64,000 nucleotides of DNA from Flammulina velutipes (taxonomy: Eukaryota > Basidiomycota > Agaricomycetes > Agaricales > Physalacriaceae): the NCBI GenBank assembly GCA_011800155.1, contig CM022370.1, forward strand, positions 1,426,001-1,490,000. The letters run 5' to 3'. Below the pieces are notes generated by a model. The model was not told where the DNA came from and did not search any database. It saw nothing but the letters and a program-made list of their open reading frames with translations. A program made the translations under genes and the position numbers. Positions 54,170 through 64,000 of the stretch are shown here, piece after piece (within the stretch, counting starts at the first letter, position 1; the number at the start of each line of letters is the position of its first letter).

Positions 54170-57100
54170 ATGTCGTCCGTCGACGGCTCGCCCAAAGACG
54201 CAGATGCGGCAACCATTCGTGCGTCTTCGTCGTTCGACCTGTCCGAGTCCGACCGCGAGGATGATATGGACGACCATCCCGGGGACTATTCAACCAGAAT
54301 GGAAGAACTAATGGACGATGAAGAGGAAGAGAATAAGGGACCACCTGGTTTCGATGAGTCCGACGAAGAAGAAGGATTCATGTATACAGGCGTCGACGTC
54401 GGGGACACGCCCACGTCCTCGGGATACCGTGACCAGCTAAAGGATGTTCTTGGAGAGACGGACTCGGAGGACGAGACGCAGGAAGTGGAAATGAGTCTTA
54501 TCGTTGAGGATGTCGACCACGACGATATGGTGCGTATCGCAAACTATCGGTTCTGTGGGTTTGTACTCACTACTGCGCGCCACATAGGACCACGACAATG
54601 AAGGCTCTGTTTCCGACGTCTTGCCAACATCTCCTCCTCGCACCGCAACACCTGACAGTTCTGGTTGGTCGGGCAGTGCGCGTCCATTCCTGCATCCAAC
54701 CGTATCACGTCTGCGTTCATATACACCTGGATCCTCGCACATTTCCTTCGACAACAATGGCAGCTCTCCACAGCCGTTCTCCGGGCCTTCGTCCCCTCCA
54801 TCCAACGCGCTATCTCGTGTATCATCCCTGTCCAATCTACGAACAGAGTCGGGTCAAGACGACCTTGGATTTCCCCCATCCAAAGCACCCGCGGACGTAT
54901 TCAGATGGGTCGAGCTTCGTGAGGTTGACAGACAACTCAAGGCAGCTCAAAAGTCCCCAAAGCTTGCCAACGTACTTGGGTCACCTTCAATCGGACTTCC
55001 GACAGTACTGGCAGCGAATGGCCTTATTTGCATTGGGACAGACGAAGGGAAAGTCTGTGTTTTCGACTTTGACCAGAAATTGAGGTGTATTTGTGGTACA
55101 GATACGAAAAGTGAGTGTCGAGTGGTTATCAAAGTGTCCTCGCTTATTTCTGTAGGCAAAGAAACAGGCCCAGTTACTGCTGTTGCTCTCTCATTTGACC
55201 AAACCTATGTCATTTCCGGCCACTCTACTGGGCTTATCCAGCTCTACCAGCTCAAGACACCTCGAGCGCCTGTGCGCACCGTTCAGCCCACAACGGTATC
55301 TGCGGTAGCATCTGGCGTCAAAGAGGGACATATTCAAGGCTCTAGAATTGTTAGCGTCGGATTTGTTGCAGGACGACATACTGCAGTCATATCAGCGGAC
55401 GACCACGGTCTGGCTTTCTACCACAGCCTCGGAAAAATGCTCTTCATCGAGGCGTCCGACATTTTGCGCATCTTAGGCAAATACGACTTGGACGCCTACG
55501 AAACTGCGCCTGCAAAAGGTCCCAGCCCTCCCATTCCAGTCCGTCGTCGAAGATCCAAATATTGCATTCTTTCGATGATGCCTCTCCCTCTTGGAACAGT
55601 ATCGGATCCCACGGACGCGTACAACTTGGTTGCCCTCCTCACCCCTACCAAGCTTGTGGTCGTCGGCCTAAAACCCTCACCACGGACCTGGTTCAAATAC
55701 ACTAAAGACGACATACCAGACACTCCTAGACGAAAGGGAACCCGTGTAAAGGGCTGTCTATCATGGTTTCCCAGTGTGTTGTACAACGCCACCGGAAAGG
55801 TCAACGCATCAGACAAGACGGGGGTGACGAAGCATCCACGTTTAGTGTACTCGTGGGGACGCACCTTGCACGTTCTTCAGGTTTTCGAGTCGCGTGTGAA
55901 ACAACCTGCAAGAAACTCACGTTCTGGGAAGACGACTGAGCTAGAGATTGGAACCATCAAATTCGAAGTACTTGGAAAATGGACGGCGAATGGCGAAATT
56001 CTATCTGCGCAATGGTTGAATATCAACGTGGGTGTCTTTAAACTTGAACTTTTGCCTCTGACTCTGATGAATTCACGACTTCCAGCAAACACTAATTTGC
56101 ACTGCGAAGTCTTTGCAAGTGTACGATGTTCGCACCTCAAAAGTTGTTGAGAGTGTGCTGTTTGACGGAGCCTCTCTTGCTTCTCCTTCGCTTTCCTCGA
56201 CGAGTCTAGGAGCCCTGTCATATCCTGACTCACTCGGCGATGTTGCTCACAGTGTCCGGGTCTACAAGGGAAGAGTATATCTCTTGGTAAGTCATGTATA
56301 CATCGCCACATATTGTAACTGATCCATTGCGCAGGGACGTGACAACATCCAACGTGGGACGCTATTAACATGGGCGCACCAGGTCATGAAGTTTTTGGAT
56401 AACAATGATGCCCTAGGGGCGATTGAGATGGCACGCTCGTATTACTTGGATACTGCCCCAGGGAATAGGAATGACCTTCCAGAGGACGAAACCGCCCGCA
56501 AAGAAGTCATTGCTAATCGCATGCGCCAACTTATGCAAGCCGCTGCCGAGTATGCCTTTTCAGAACAAAGGATGATCGACGAGACACACGTAACACCAGA
56601 TGGTCGTGGTGTCGACCGAACGACATTCTTCGAGGGATTGGTGGCAACATCCTGTCACGCCTGTATAGCGCTTGATGACTTTGATTTCCTCTTCGAAGAG
56701 CTCTTCCAACTCTATGATGATGCAGGCATCACTCGCATCTACCTCCTTCAGCTGGAGAAGTTTGTCCTGGATAATACCATTCGGTTGGTCCCTCCACGTA
56801 TCAGCCAAAAACTGGTGGCGCTGCATGCGGAGGACAATCGACCTGACTTTGTGGAACGTATCATCTGGCATGTAGATCCTACATGTCTGGACATCAACCA
56901 AACAATCCACTTGTGTCAGCAGCACCACCTTTACGATGCGCTCATCTACATCTACACCCGCGCCCTTCGCGACTACGTCGCTCCCGTCGTGGAACTACTG
57001 GAATTGATACGGAAGGTCAATCAGCATAGAAGGGCGAGGGAGGTATGGGATGACGAGAAGATGGAGCCCCTCATCTTGAACGCCTACAAAGTCTATCCAT

Positions 57101-58998
57101 ACTTGGCCAACACGTTATCGGGTCTCACCTATCCAAGCGAGGAGCCTCTTCCTCCAGATGAGGCCCTTCAGGCAAAGAAAGATCTATACACATGTCTCTT
57201 TTTCGGGAGATCGATAACATGGCCCGCCGGAGAAGGTGGAAGGCTGATATTGACGTCGACCGAGGATGGTGGAGGCGAGCCTACCTATCCTTATGCTCGT
57301 GTACTTCTTCGCTGGGACGCCGAATCGTTCCTTCATTCACTCGACATCGCTTTCGAAGACTCGTATCTCAACGACTCCACCGAAGTTAGTCGCCTTGTCA
57401 TCATCTCCATTCTCCTTGAAATTCTCTCGTCTGGCGATCTTTCTCCTGCTGCCATCACTTTCGTGAACATCTTTGTATCGCGTAATGTGCCCAAGTATTC
57501 CCAATTCCTCAAGGCAATTTCTCCTAGCACACTCCACGAGATCCTGTTGGGATTAGCTTCAGATCCAGACTCGAGTACGCGCGAGGATCGTCAGCTCGCT
57601 GCCGAGTACCTCCTCTCCGCCTACAATCCCCACGAGCCGGAGACATTGGTTCCTCTTTTCAAGGATGCGGGATTCTACCGTATCCTCCGTACATGGCATC
57701 GTCAAGAAAAGAAGTGGACTCCGCTCCTCGAGACATACCTGGATGATCCAGACCAGCGCCCTCCGGATATCTACAGCAATCTTGATGATGTCCTCGGCCT
57801 GTCGAAGCGTGGAGGCGGGGCTCTGCCGGAGGAACTTGTTGTGCTCATTTCAGGTGCATTGGACAAGTTGCTTCAACTGGGTCTTGCAAACACGGCAATA
57901 ATCTTGGACAAGTACATTCCGGAACTGCACGAGCGCGCATTGGAGATATTGGGTCCCGAGGAGGATCACCAGCAGTATACCTACCTGCAGTACCTCTTGG
58001 GCCCACCTCGACTGGAGGAGGACGATTATGTCTACACCAAGAGGGTTCCGTTATCGAAGAATGTACCATGGCGTCTATATGAGATGTACATATCTCTGCA
58101 GTGCCAATTCTCCCCCAAGGACACTGTGGATGTGATCAAATATCTTTCCAGCGGCTCGGTAGTCTGGGACGACGTGGTGCGGATATGTGAGGAGAAGGAG
58201 GTATACGACGCTGTGGTGTGGGCGTTGGATCAACAGGGGCAGCCTCTGAAAGCGATCGAGAAAGCGGACAAGTTCGATAAGGCATTGACGCTGAAGGTGC
58301 TAGATGGCCTCGAAGAGAGAGAAGGTGTAGAAGTGGGCAAGGCACTGGAGGATCTGGTCGAGCTGGGAAGAGCTGGCATAGCTGTGTGCCTCGCGCACTC
58401 GAATTCGAAGGACGCCGGATTCTCGTTGGAAGATATCTGGTTCAGGCTACTTAGCAGCCAGATCAACTGCATACAAACAGTGTCTGCATCATGTGCCCCT
58501 GAAGCTCTCTCCCCTTCTCCTCTGGACCACCCCGACCCGGACTTGGATGCGGAATGGCGAACCTTGGAGGCTCTACGCGGCTTAGTCCGAGAGACCTTCA
58601 GTTCTCTGGTGTCCGTTAGCTCAACTCGGCGACTTTCATTCCCTCGCCTGTTCAAACAGTTGGTGCAGTCGGCGGCCCAGATGTCCATGGCGAAGGGGAC
58701 GCATTACACAGAATTCCGCACAATCTTGACCGGAATGCTGGAGTCTTACCGGTCGGAAGGAGACATGCTCTTCATTACGAAGCATCTTCTGGATAGAGAT
58801 CTTTTTGAGACAGTTGCTGTGCATGCGAAGGAGCAAGTCCGGGGGTGGAAGCCTTCGTTGGGTGTATGCACCGCGTGCAGAAAGCCGTTTGTGAGCAAGA
58901 ATTTCAAGGATGGGGAGAAGGACGAATCGGCGAGCGCTCGCCAGATTATTGTTTCTCGGACTGGAAGTATATACCATAGCACCTGTTCGTCCGTATAG
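54170..58998 (+). CDS. VPS8: Vacuolar protein sorting-associated protein 8 (CORVET complex subunit)
   Basis: VPS8 binds the endosomal Rab5 GTPase and tethers early endosomes as part of CORVET. Exon 1 (ATG 54170) is very acidic. A WD40-like beta-propeller covers about 54960-56300 (VLAANGLICIGTDEGKVCVF, FDQTYVISGHSTGLIQLYQL). The VPS8-defining stretch after it reads LVATSCHACIALDDFDFLFE, then LHAEDNRPDFVERIIWHVDP and LCQQHHLYDALIYIYTRALR, followed by a long alpha-solenoid to about 58700. The C-terminus has CTACRKPFVSKNF and IYHSTC, which looks like a cut-down RING finger, and ends at TAG 58996-58998. Only a few introns (about 54530-54588, 55111-55155, 56026-56110 and 56286-56334) interrupt the gene. 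Confidence 0.93.
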
Positions 58999-59052
58999 CT
59001 TATTTCAAACTTATTGCACATCTACCCTAGCAAGTTCGTCTATCTAGTACTT

Positions 59053-60225
59053 TCAGACATGAGTCAAAGGATGTGCGTCCTTTTTGCTGACGAAGATTTC
59101 CAACCCCTGGACGTGTTCATTGGGTCCCTGCGCTTTGAGCTCGTTGAGGAGCTGGCCAGCTAGAACGGGTAGGTAGCCTCGTTCTGTGTTAGTATGTCCA
59201 CCTCAAAAAAAGAGTTAGGGTGAGAACAAGGGAGGCAAGAGCGAGCTTACAGAGAATGACATTTTTTCCCGCTCCAACAGATGCTAGGACCTCATGCTAA
59301 GGAAGCGTTAATAGATCAAAGGATGAAATCAAGTGTTGCGTTCATACGTGTGACATTTCGCCTGTGAAGTAGACGTCCGCATCCTTACCAACAAGCATGG
59401 AGCCCCCAGAGCCAGCGCATATAGCCACCGTTCTGATCGAAGATGTTGCCAAAGGGCCAGTCGCGTACCCTACCTCCACTAATCAAAATACTTCAGTCCG
59501 ATTCAGTCGAAAAGTGTCAGTGGCTGACATTGTTTTATCCCAAGTCTCTTCTTTATCCTAGAGATCACCAAAGACAGATCGATAGGCTCAGTGAAAGTGA
59601 CGATACGGCCCTCTGCGCCTTCAGATTCGCCGTTGTTGGACAATAATTTCAGCTTGGCGGCGGGACCTACGTCTCCCTCTGTTCCGTCTAGGACACCTTC
59701 GGCAAGCCAGTCATTAACGCCTCCCCATACAGAGTCAACGGCGCTGTGCGGACAGTAAACGGAAATGCCTTCGGCAGCGCAGCGAAGGAGAGACGCCTGC
59801 AGAGGGTTGGAGAGCGTGAAGGATTTGAGACCGCGGAAGATGGGTGGGTGATAGGATACAATCACGGGTGTTTGAAGGTGCAGAGCCTCCTCGAGCACCG
59901 CAGAGGTCAAGCTTTAATTCCAGAGTTAGCTGGTGCAGGCGACGGCACGAGGACTCGTGAACAGACTCACTCGACGGTCATAAGGACGCGATTCACACCT
60001 TTAAGCCTTTGGGATGGGGATTCTAAACGAGTTTAATACTTGCGCTCATTGTGCTGTTGTTGGAACCCACCCAAGATTAGTCCAACCTTGTAACAAGAAC
60101 GTTGTCAGTACTATAAGCTTTCCATTCTTGAGAAAACATACATTATCCCAGCTCTCTGCTAATCGTAGGGGAGCGACTCTTTCCATCGCCTTGCATACTG
60201 TCTTCACAAAAGGTATTGAAGCCAT
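59053..60225 (-). CDS. NIF3-family protein
   Basis: NIF3 proteins form a conserved metal-binding family (also called the GTP cyclohydrolase 1 type 2 or YbgI fold); their function in fungi is not settled. The ATG at 60225 gives MASIPFVKTVCKAMERVAPL and RLAESWDNV, the usual family start. An intron near 60090-60140 leads to a short exon before RVLMTVD and LTSAVLEEALHLQTPVIVSY. HPPIFRGLKSF carries the metal-site His, and CPHSAVDSVWGGVNDWLAE follows. The C-terminal half has VAICAGSGGSMLVGKDADV, YFTGEMSHHEVLA and CEHTNTERGYL, the second metal-binding cluster. Stop TGA 59053-59055. The signature HHxxxH-like residues are intact. Confidence 0.9.
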
Positions 60226-60344
60226 GACCAACGTTGCTGGTATGTGACCAGACGATGGTCGTCGATAATAAATGCAATGTGTTCTTTTAATAACGACCGA
60301 TCGCAATGCGGCGTATGCCGAACATACGTTCACTGGAAGCCACC
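60226..60344. promoter_or_regulatory. Short shared promoter of the NIF3-family and PUA-like genes
   Basis: The divergent genes start at 60225 (minus) and 60345 (plus), with an earlier plus-strand ATG at 60306. Both promoters must fit in 80-120 bp. No element is identified. Confidence 0.4.
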
Positions 60345-60905
60345 ATGTCGACACGTAAATCCACCTCAACAGACGCCATTCTCCCTATGACAGCCGATTA
60401 CATGGAACAAATCGTCCGCCGGGAGAAAACATATGAGTTTAGGCGCTACCTAATCTCCTCTTGTGTACAGAGAATATGGTTCTACCTCAACGCACCCCAT
60501 TCACACATTCGCTACATATGTGCCATTGACCCCGCCCGAACGCGGAACGCTGAAGATGAGCCGCTACCAGAAGACGGTGCTGGGAACCATGAGTTCAACA
60601 CGCGACATGAAGATTGGGACAAGTATGACTATGCCTATCGCATACTTGACGTCCGAGAAATATCCCCACCCATACCTTTGTCCGATTTGAAGGCAATTTA
60701 CGGCATGAAAGGTGCCCCTAGAGGCCTGGTCTATGTTCCCCCCACCTTGGTTAATGGGTGCAAAGTGGAGGAGCAGCAGTTGCTTTGGAGTGCTGAGATG
60801 AAGGTTGAAGACATCATCACCGTCCAACCCAATCTTCCAGACCCTGAGAAGAGGAAAAGAGCAGGTTCGGAAGTGACCACCAATATTAAGAAGACGAGGA
60901 GATAG
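60345..60905 (+). CDS. PUA-like (EVE/ASCH-type) fold protein, intronless
   Basis: The conserved part is ILPMTADYMEQIVRREKTYE and FRRYLISSCVQRIWFYLNAP, then HIRYICAIDPARTRN, HEDWDKYDYAYRILDV and APRGLVYVPPTLV. This pattern belongs to a family of fungal proteins that resemble EVE/ASCH domains, which bind modified nucleic acids or RNA in other organisms. No such activity is shown here. The Lys/Arg-rich C-terminus (EKRKRAG, NIKKTRR) could be a nuclear signal. The start at 60345 (CCACCATGTCG) has a stronger context than the upstream in-frame ATG at 60306. Stop TAG 60903-60905. Confidence 0.65.
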   Translation: MSTRKSTSTDAILPMTADYMEQIVRREKTYEFRRYLISSCVQRIWFYLNAPHSHIRYICAIDPARTRNAEDEPLPEDGAGNHEFNTRHEDWDKYDYAYRILDVREISPPIPLSDLKAIYGMKGAPRGLVYVPPTLVNGCKVEEQQLLWSAEMKVEDIITVQPNLPDPEKRKRAGSEVTTNIKKTRR

Positions 60906-61017
60906 GTAAGTACTTACTGTTCGGTTTGTCAATTCGAAGCTCATCAAGTAGATTGAATGAATGACGCCACATACATTGTAGAATGTGTTCACTATACACT
61001 TTTACAAGAGTGTAATT

Positions 61018-64000
61018 CTACATCGAGACGTTCCCCGAGTTGTCCATCTCTACAAGCAAAGTCAGCGACATGCAACAGAGGCTTCATGCATCTACTCACG
61101 ATCGAATGCCTGCACCAGGTCATGCAACGCCTTGAATGTCTCGTCACCCTCAATCGCAATGCCCAAACTCTGCGCATCTTTCCCGAAAGCGTCCACATCC
61201 AAAATCATCTGCGTCTTTATCCGCTCGTCGTCCTCGTCGTCCTTCCCAGCAGTAGCACTCCCGAACAACGAGAACGCAGGCTTCTTGTTCTTCTTCAGCC
61301 TTCTCAGCGGGTCTTCAATCTTCTTCAGCTCGACGATGTAGACTAGATATCTACAACGAGAAGTTAGATGGAAATATATACGCGAAAAAGGAAGCACATA
61401 CCTTTGCAAAACCCTCTCAATGACTTTTTTTGTCATCGACTCTCGTAAATCAGCGGGCAGCGCTGCCCCTGTGCTATTACTGCTGAAAAAGGTCTTGATA
61501 GGTTGTAGAATATCCGGTACGAACTTGCTGGGCCCCGTTAACGGACGCTTATTCCTGTCTGACCTAAATTGAGTCGGTATGCCGCGGATGTTATGCAGCG
61601 CATCGGTGCACCGCTTGGATAATATCGAAACAATGCGCGTCTCTATGCTTGGAATGAGCGCAAAGAGTTCGGAGAGTGAATGCTGTAGCACAACTGCACG
61701 ACATTAGCAGGCACAAAATCAGATAGAAATGATTTACCTTCGTTATCTACACCATCGTCCTCTTCATCCTCAGCGGCGGGAAGCATGCGGCTGATCTGCT
61801 CACGCCACAGTTCTAATACAGTCGTCTTCATGGTACCAATGTCTATGACAAGAGTGGCACAATGTGTTAGCTGATTATCATCAGAGTGCGTGGTATCAGA
61901 TGGCTCCGGTACAGGAGTCGAAGACCTCAATGCAGCAGAAGGTAGTGCACTCGCTTTGCGATCCAGATTCAAAATGCTGTCGTCAAGCCAAGTCTTATAC
62001 CGACTGATCAACTACCAAATTTTGTTAGCACATTCATTGATCATGCAGGAGAGACTCACCTGTAAGGTTAACCTCCAAAATCTATGGCTAAGTTCTCGAA
62101 TGTAGACTTCTGGAGTCCAACCCGTCGAGAGAGCAGTCCACGTCGCGGCCGCCTGCAGGCTCAGGAACCGCACATCTCCTGCCTTACTTGACGGGTCAAT
62201 CGTCAGAGAGACGAGTGCCTCCTCCAACTTGGTGACAATCTCTTTCCATCGCATCTGGAAGTAAACCGGGAGTTGCCATCGCCTCTCAAAAGATGTGTAG
62301 ACGTTATGCATACGCATACTCTCCACGGCCTGCTCAGATGGCGACATCCATTCAAGAGACCGAATGAAGACTTGCGTTATCTCATAGTTCTGGTGCTCTG
62401 TCATCAGCAAGATGATTTCAAGCAGAAGAGTGTACACACCTTGCGGAACACGCCCGGCCGTCCCACGGAGAACACCACACTCCCTAGTTCATCCATGATT
62501 GCCCTCCCGAATTCGTCCCAAACCACATTCGCCATGATATGGAAACCTTTGTCCGTGTCCCCAGTCACGAATGTTGAGGTCAGAGGAGTCAATCTCCCGG
62601 CTGGCAATGACTTGATCGACACTTTCTCTGCCATGTTCATAATATGACACAGATCCCGTTCAACAAAACGCAGGATCTGGCAGTAGAGGTTCGCAAGCGG
62701 TTCGTCGCTTTCTTCCAGCAGAGCCATGTACGGATTTTGGTTCTTGGTAGTTGCAGATTGCGGGAAAGACTTTGTGGGGAAGGCGGTAAATGGCGTATAG
62801 GGTGTTTTCGGAGGTTGAGCAGCGAAGCCGGGGTTAAAGGGTGTGTGGGGGACTAGAGGGGACTGAGGGGCGTTTAGGGCGCCGCTGAATATGGTCTTTT
62901 GGGTCGGTCTTAGCAGCGACACGTATGGTGGAGGAAGATGAATACCTTTTTGACAAAACGGCGTATGATATTGCGCCGTATAATATCCTCAGCATCCCTC
63001 CATAACCCTAACATGTCGTAGGTGCGTAAACATTCCCGCAAGTCCGCCGAAAGCTTTGCCTTGTCCACTTCCGTGAGCTTAGTTTGGCCCTTGCCATCCG
63101 TAAGGGCTTGTAATAGGCTGCTGAAATGATGGTCAAGATCAGACGAGAGTGTCGACTGTATCCGGTCTATTCGCTACATTAAACATGAATGGAAACACGG
63201 GTAATAGCATGAGATTGAACTGACCCATTGAATTTCGTCAACAAAGACACAGTTGTCGTCTCGAGCTTTGGATGCGTGATACAGCAATTGTGTGTATTCT
63301 GCAGCAACACGGCTGAGATGCTTGGCTTGATTTGCTCGGGATCTAGGCGACATGTTACGCGCTGGAATATGGAGCGAAGAATGGGACGGACTTGTCTTCT
63401 GTGCCATCGATTGTTGGTAGAACAAGGCTCGGGGCAGCATCTATCGGCGTTTCATCACCGTTGGAGGGGGCGGAGATGAGGAGTAGGCCTTCAAGTCGCG
63501 TTACTGACTCTGATATTTTCAAGAGGAGATGGAGCAATGCCTGACACGTCAGCTACCCGCCTCTGAATGCCTTGAAAAGTACCTTTTCTTCGCGTAGAAC
63601 GGCGCGAGTCTCGAGCTTTTGTTGTATTGCCTCCTGGGTGACCTGTAGTTCTGATTTTGACGCCTAGACTTGTGCTGTGAGGACCTTGGAATACATGCGA
63701 TACTGACCCGCACCTGAACTTGTGTTCGGAGTCCATCCAATGGAGCCTTCAACTTGTTGAGACGAGCGCCCTCTCCCCGCAAATCCGTGCTCAAGCTGAT
63801 GAACGCTTCGTAGTCGTTGTTAATGAGGCTGACTAGTTCTTCCTTTAGGGTGGACAGATAATCTCTGAGCTCTGTGCGGAGGTCTGGTAGGGAGACGTGG
63901 GATCTTGAGAGCAGGAATTGTTCAATGTCGAACGCGTCGGCGGTAAGGAATGGGTTGTCGTGGGCGAGAGGGACATGAACAGGCAAATCATGCTGCTCGT
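61018..64000 (-). CDS. COG2: Conserved oligomeric Golgi complex subunit 2 (5' end outside window)
   Basis: COG2 belongs to lobe A of the COG tether that retrieves Golgi enzymes in retrograde vesicles. The N-terminal COG2 domain is plain: DNPFLTADAFDIEQFLLSRS, then LPDLRTELRDYLSTLKEELV, SLINNDYEAFISLSTDLRG and LNKLKAPLDGLRTQV. The frame is open to base 64000 with no ATG in it (HDLPVHVPLAHDNP), so the start codon lies beyond the window. Helical exons follow to the C-terminal domain (HNIRGIPTQFRSDRNKRPLT, YLVYIVELKKIEDPLRRLKK). The last intron (about 61048-61096) gives the end QMDNSGNVSM with TAG 61018-61020. Many introns of 45-55 bp interrupt the gene. Confidence 0.9.

Noticed and set aside
1..64000. 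Search for tRNA, rRNA, transposase and CRISPR signatures
   Set aside because: I saw no B-box-like GGTTCGAATCC with a matching acceptor stem, no terminal inverted repeats with a transposase, no reverse transcriptase motif and no repeat-spacer pattern. A covariance-model search would be the decisive check for RNA genes.

Overview
This window reads as nuclear DNA of a filamentous basidiomycete, most likely an Agaricomycete. Genes are densely packed on both strands. They are cut by many introns of about 45-60 bp with GT(A/G)NGT donors, CTNAC/CTGAC-like branch points and YAG acceptors. The protein complement (ALG14, CDC23, SmD3, COX11, CWC22, VPS8, COG2 and others) is eukaryotic and fungal. There is no operon logic and I recognised no rRNA, tRNA, CRISPR or transposase. 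The species cannot be named from the sequence alone.

Left part (1-21,000): the 5' portion of ALG14 runs off the left edge on the minus strand and is divergent from CDC23/APC8. It is followed by a GLTSCR1-domain (SWI/SNF-type) protein, a CLC-type chloride/proton exchanger and the core spliceosomal protein SmD3. A minus-strand NRPS-like gene then ends after its adenylation domain with no carrier domain. Next come a full-length ABCC-type ABC transporter, a Yippee-like zinc protein and the mitochondrial copper chaperone COX11.

Accessory block (21,500-45,530): a small secreted protein is followed by five head-to-tail paralogous SET-domain genes (22,646-32,047). Three look intact, one is an obvious pseudogene and one carries apparent frameshifts. 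Then come a small two-TM protein, a PRKRIP1-like protein and a TNA1/DAL5-type MFS transporter. Two paralogous WW-like/membrane genes follow in divergent orientation, with an F-box-like gene between them. This block is where recent duplication and decay are visible, and it holds the most unusual content of the window.

Right part (45,600-64,000): conserved housekeeping genes return: threonine deaminase (ILV1), a CTI6-like PHD protein, a LACTB2-like metallo-beta-lactamase fold enzyme, the splicing factor CWC22, the CORVET subunit VPS8, a NIF3-family protein, a PUA-like (EVE/ASCH-type) protein, and COG2, which runs off the right edge. Several pairs are divergent and share very short promoters (66 bp between start codons for LACTB2-like/CWC22; about 80-120 bp for NIF3/PUA-like).

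Gene models were assembled by hand from reading frames and splice signals. Stop codons and most internal junctions are well supported. Start codons of the SET genes are the least certain. Points of interest are a GC-AG intron of 57 nt in SmD3 whose retention would keep the frame, a possible 25-nt intron in the ABC transporter, a 16-nt micro-exon in the MFS transporter, the SET array, the inverted WW pair and the adenylation-only NRPS-like gene.
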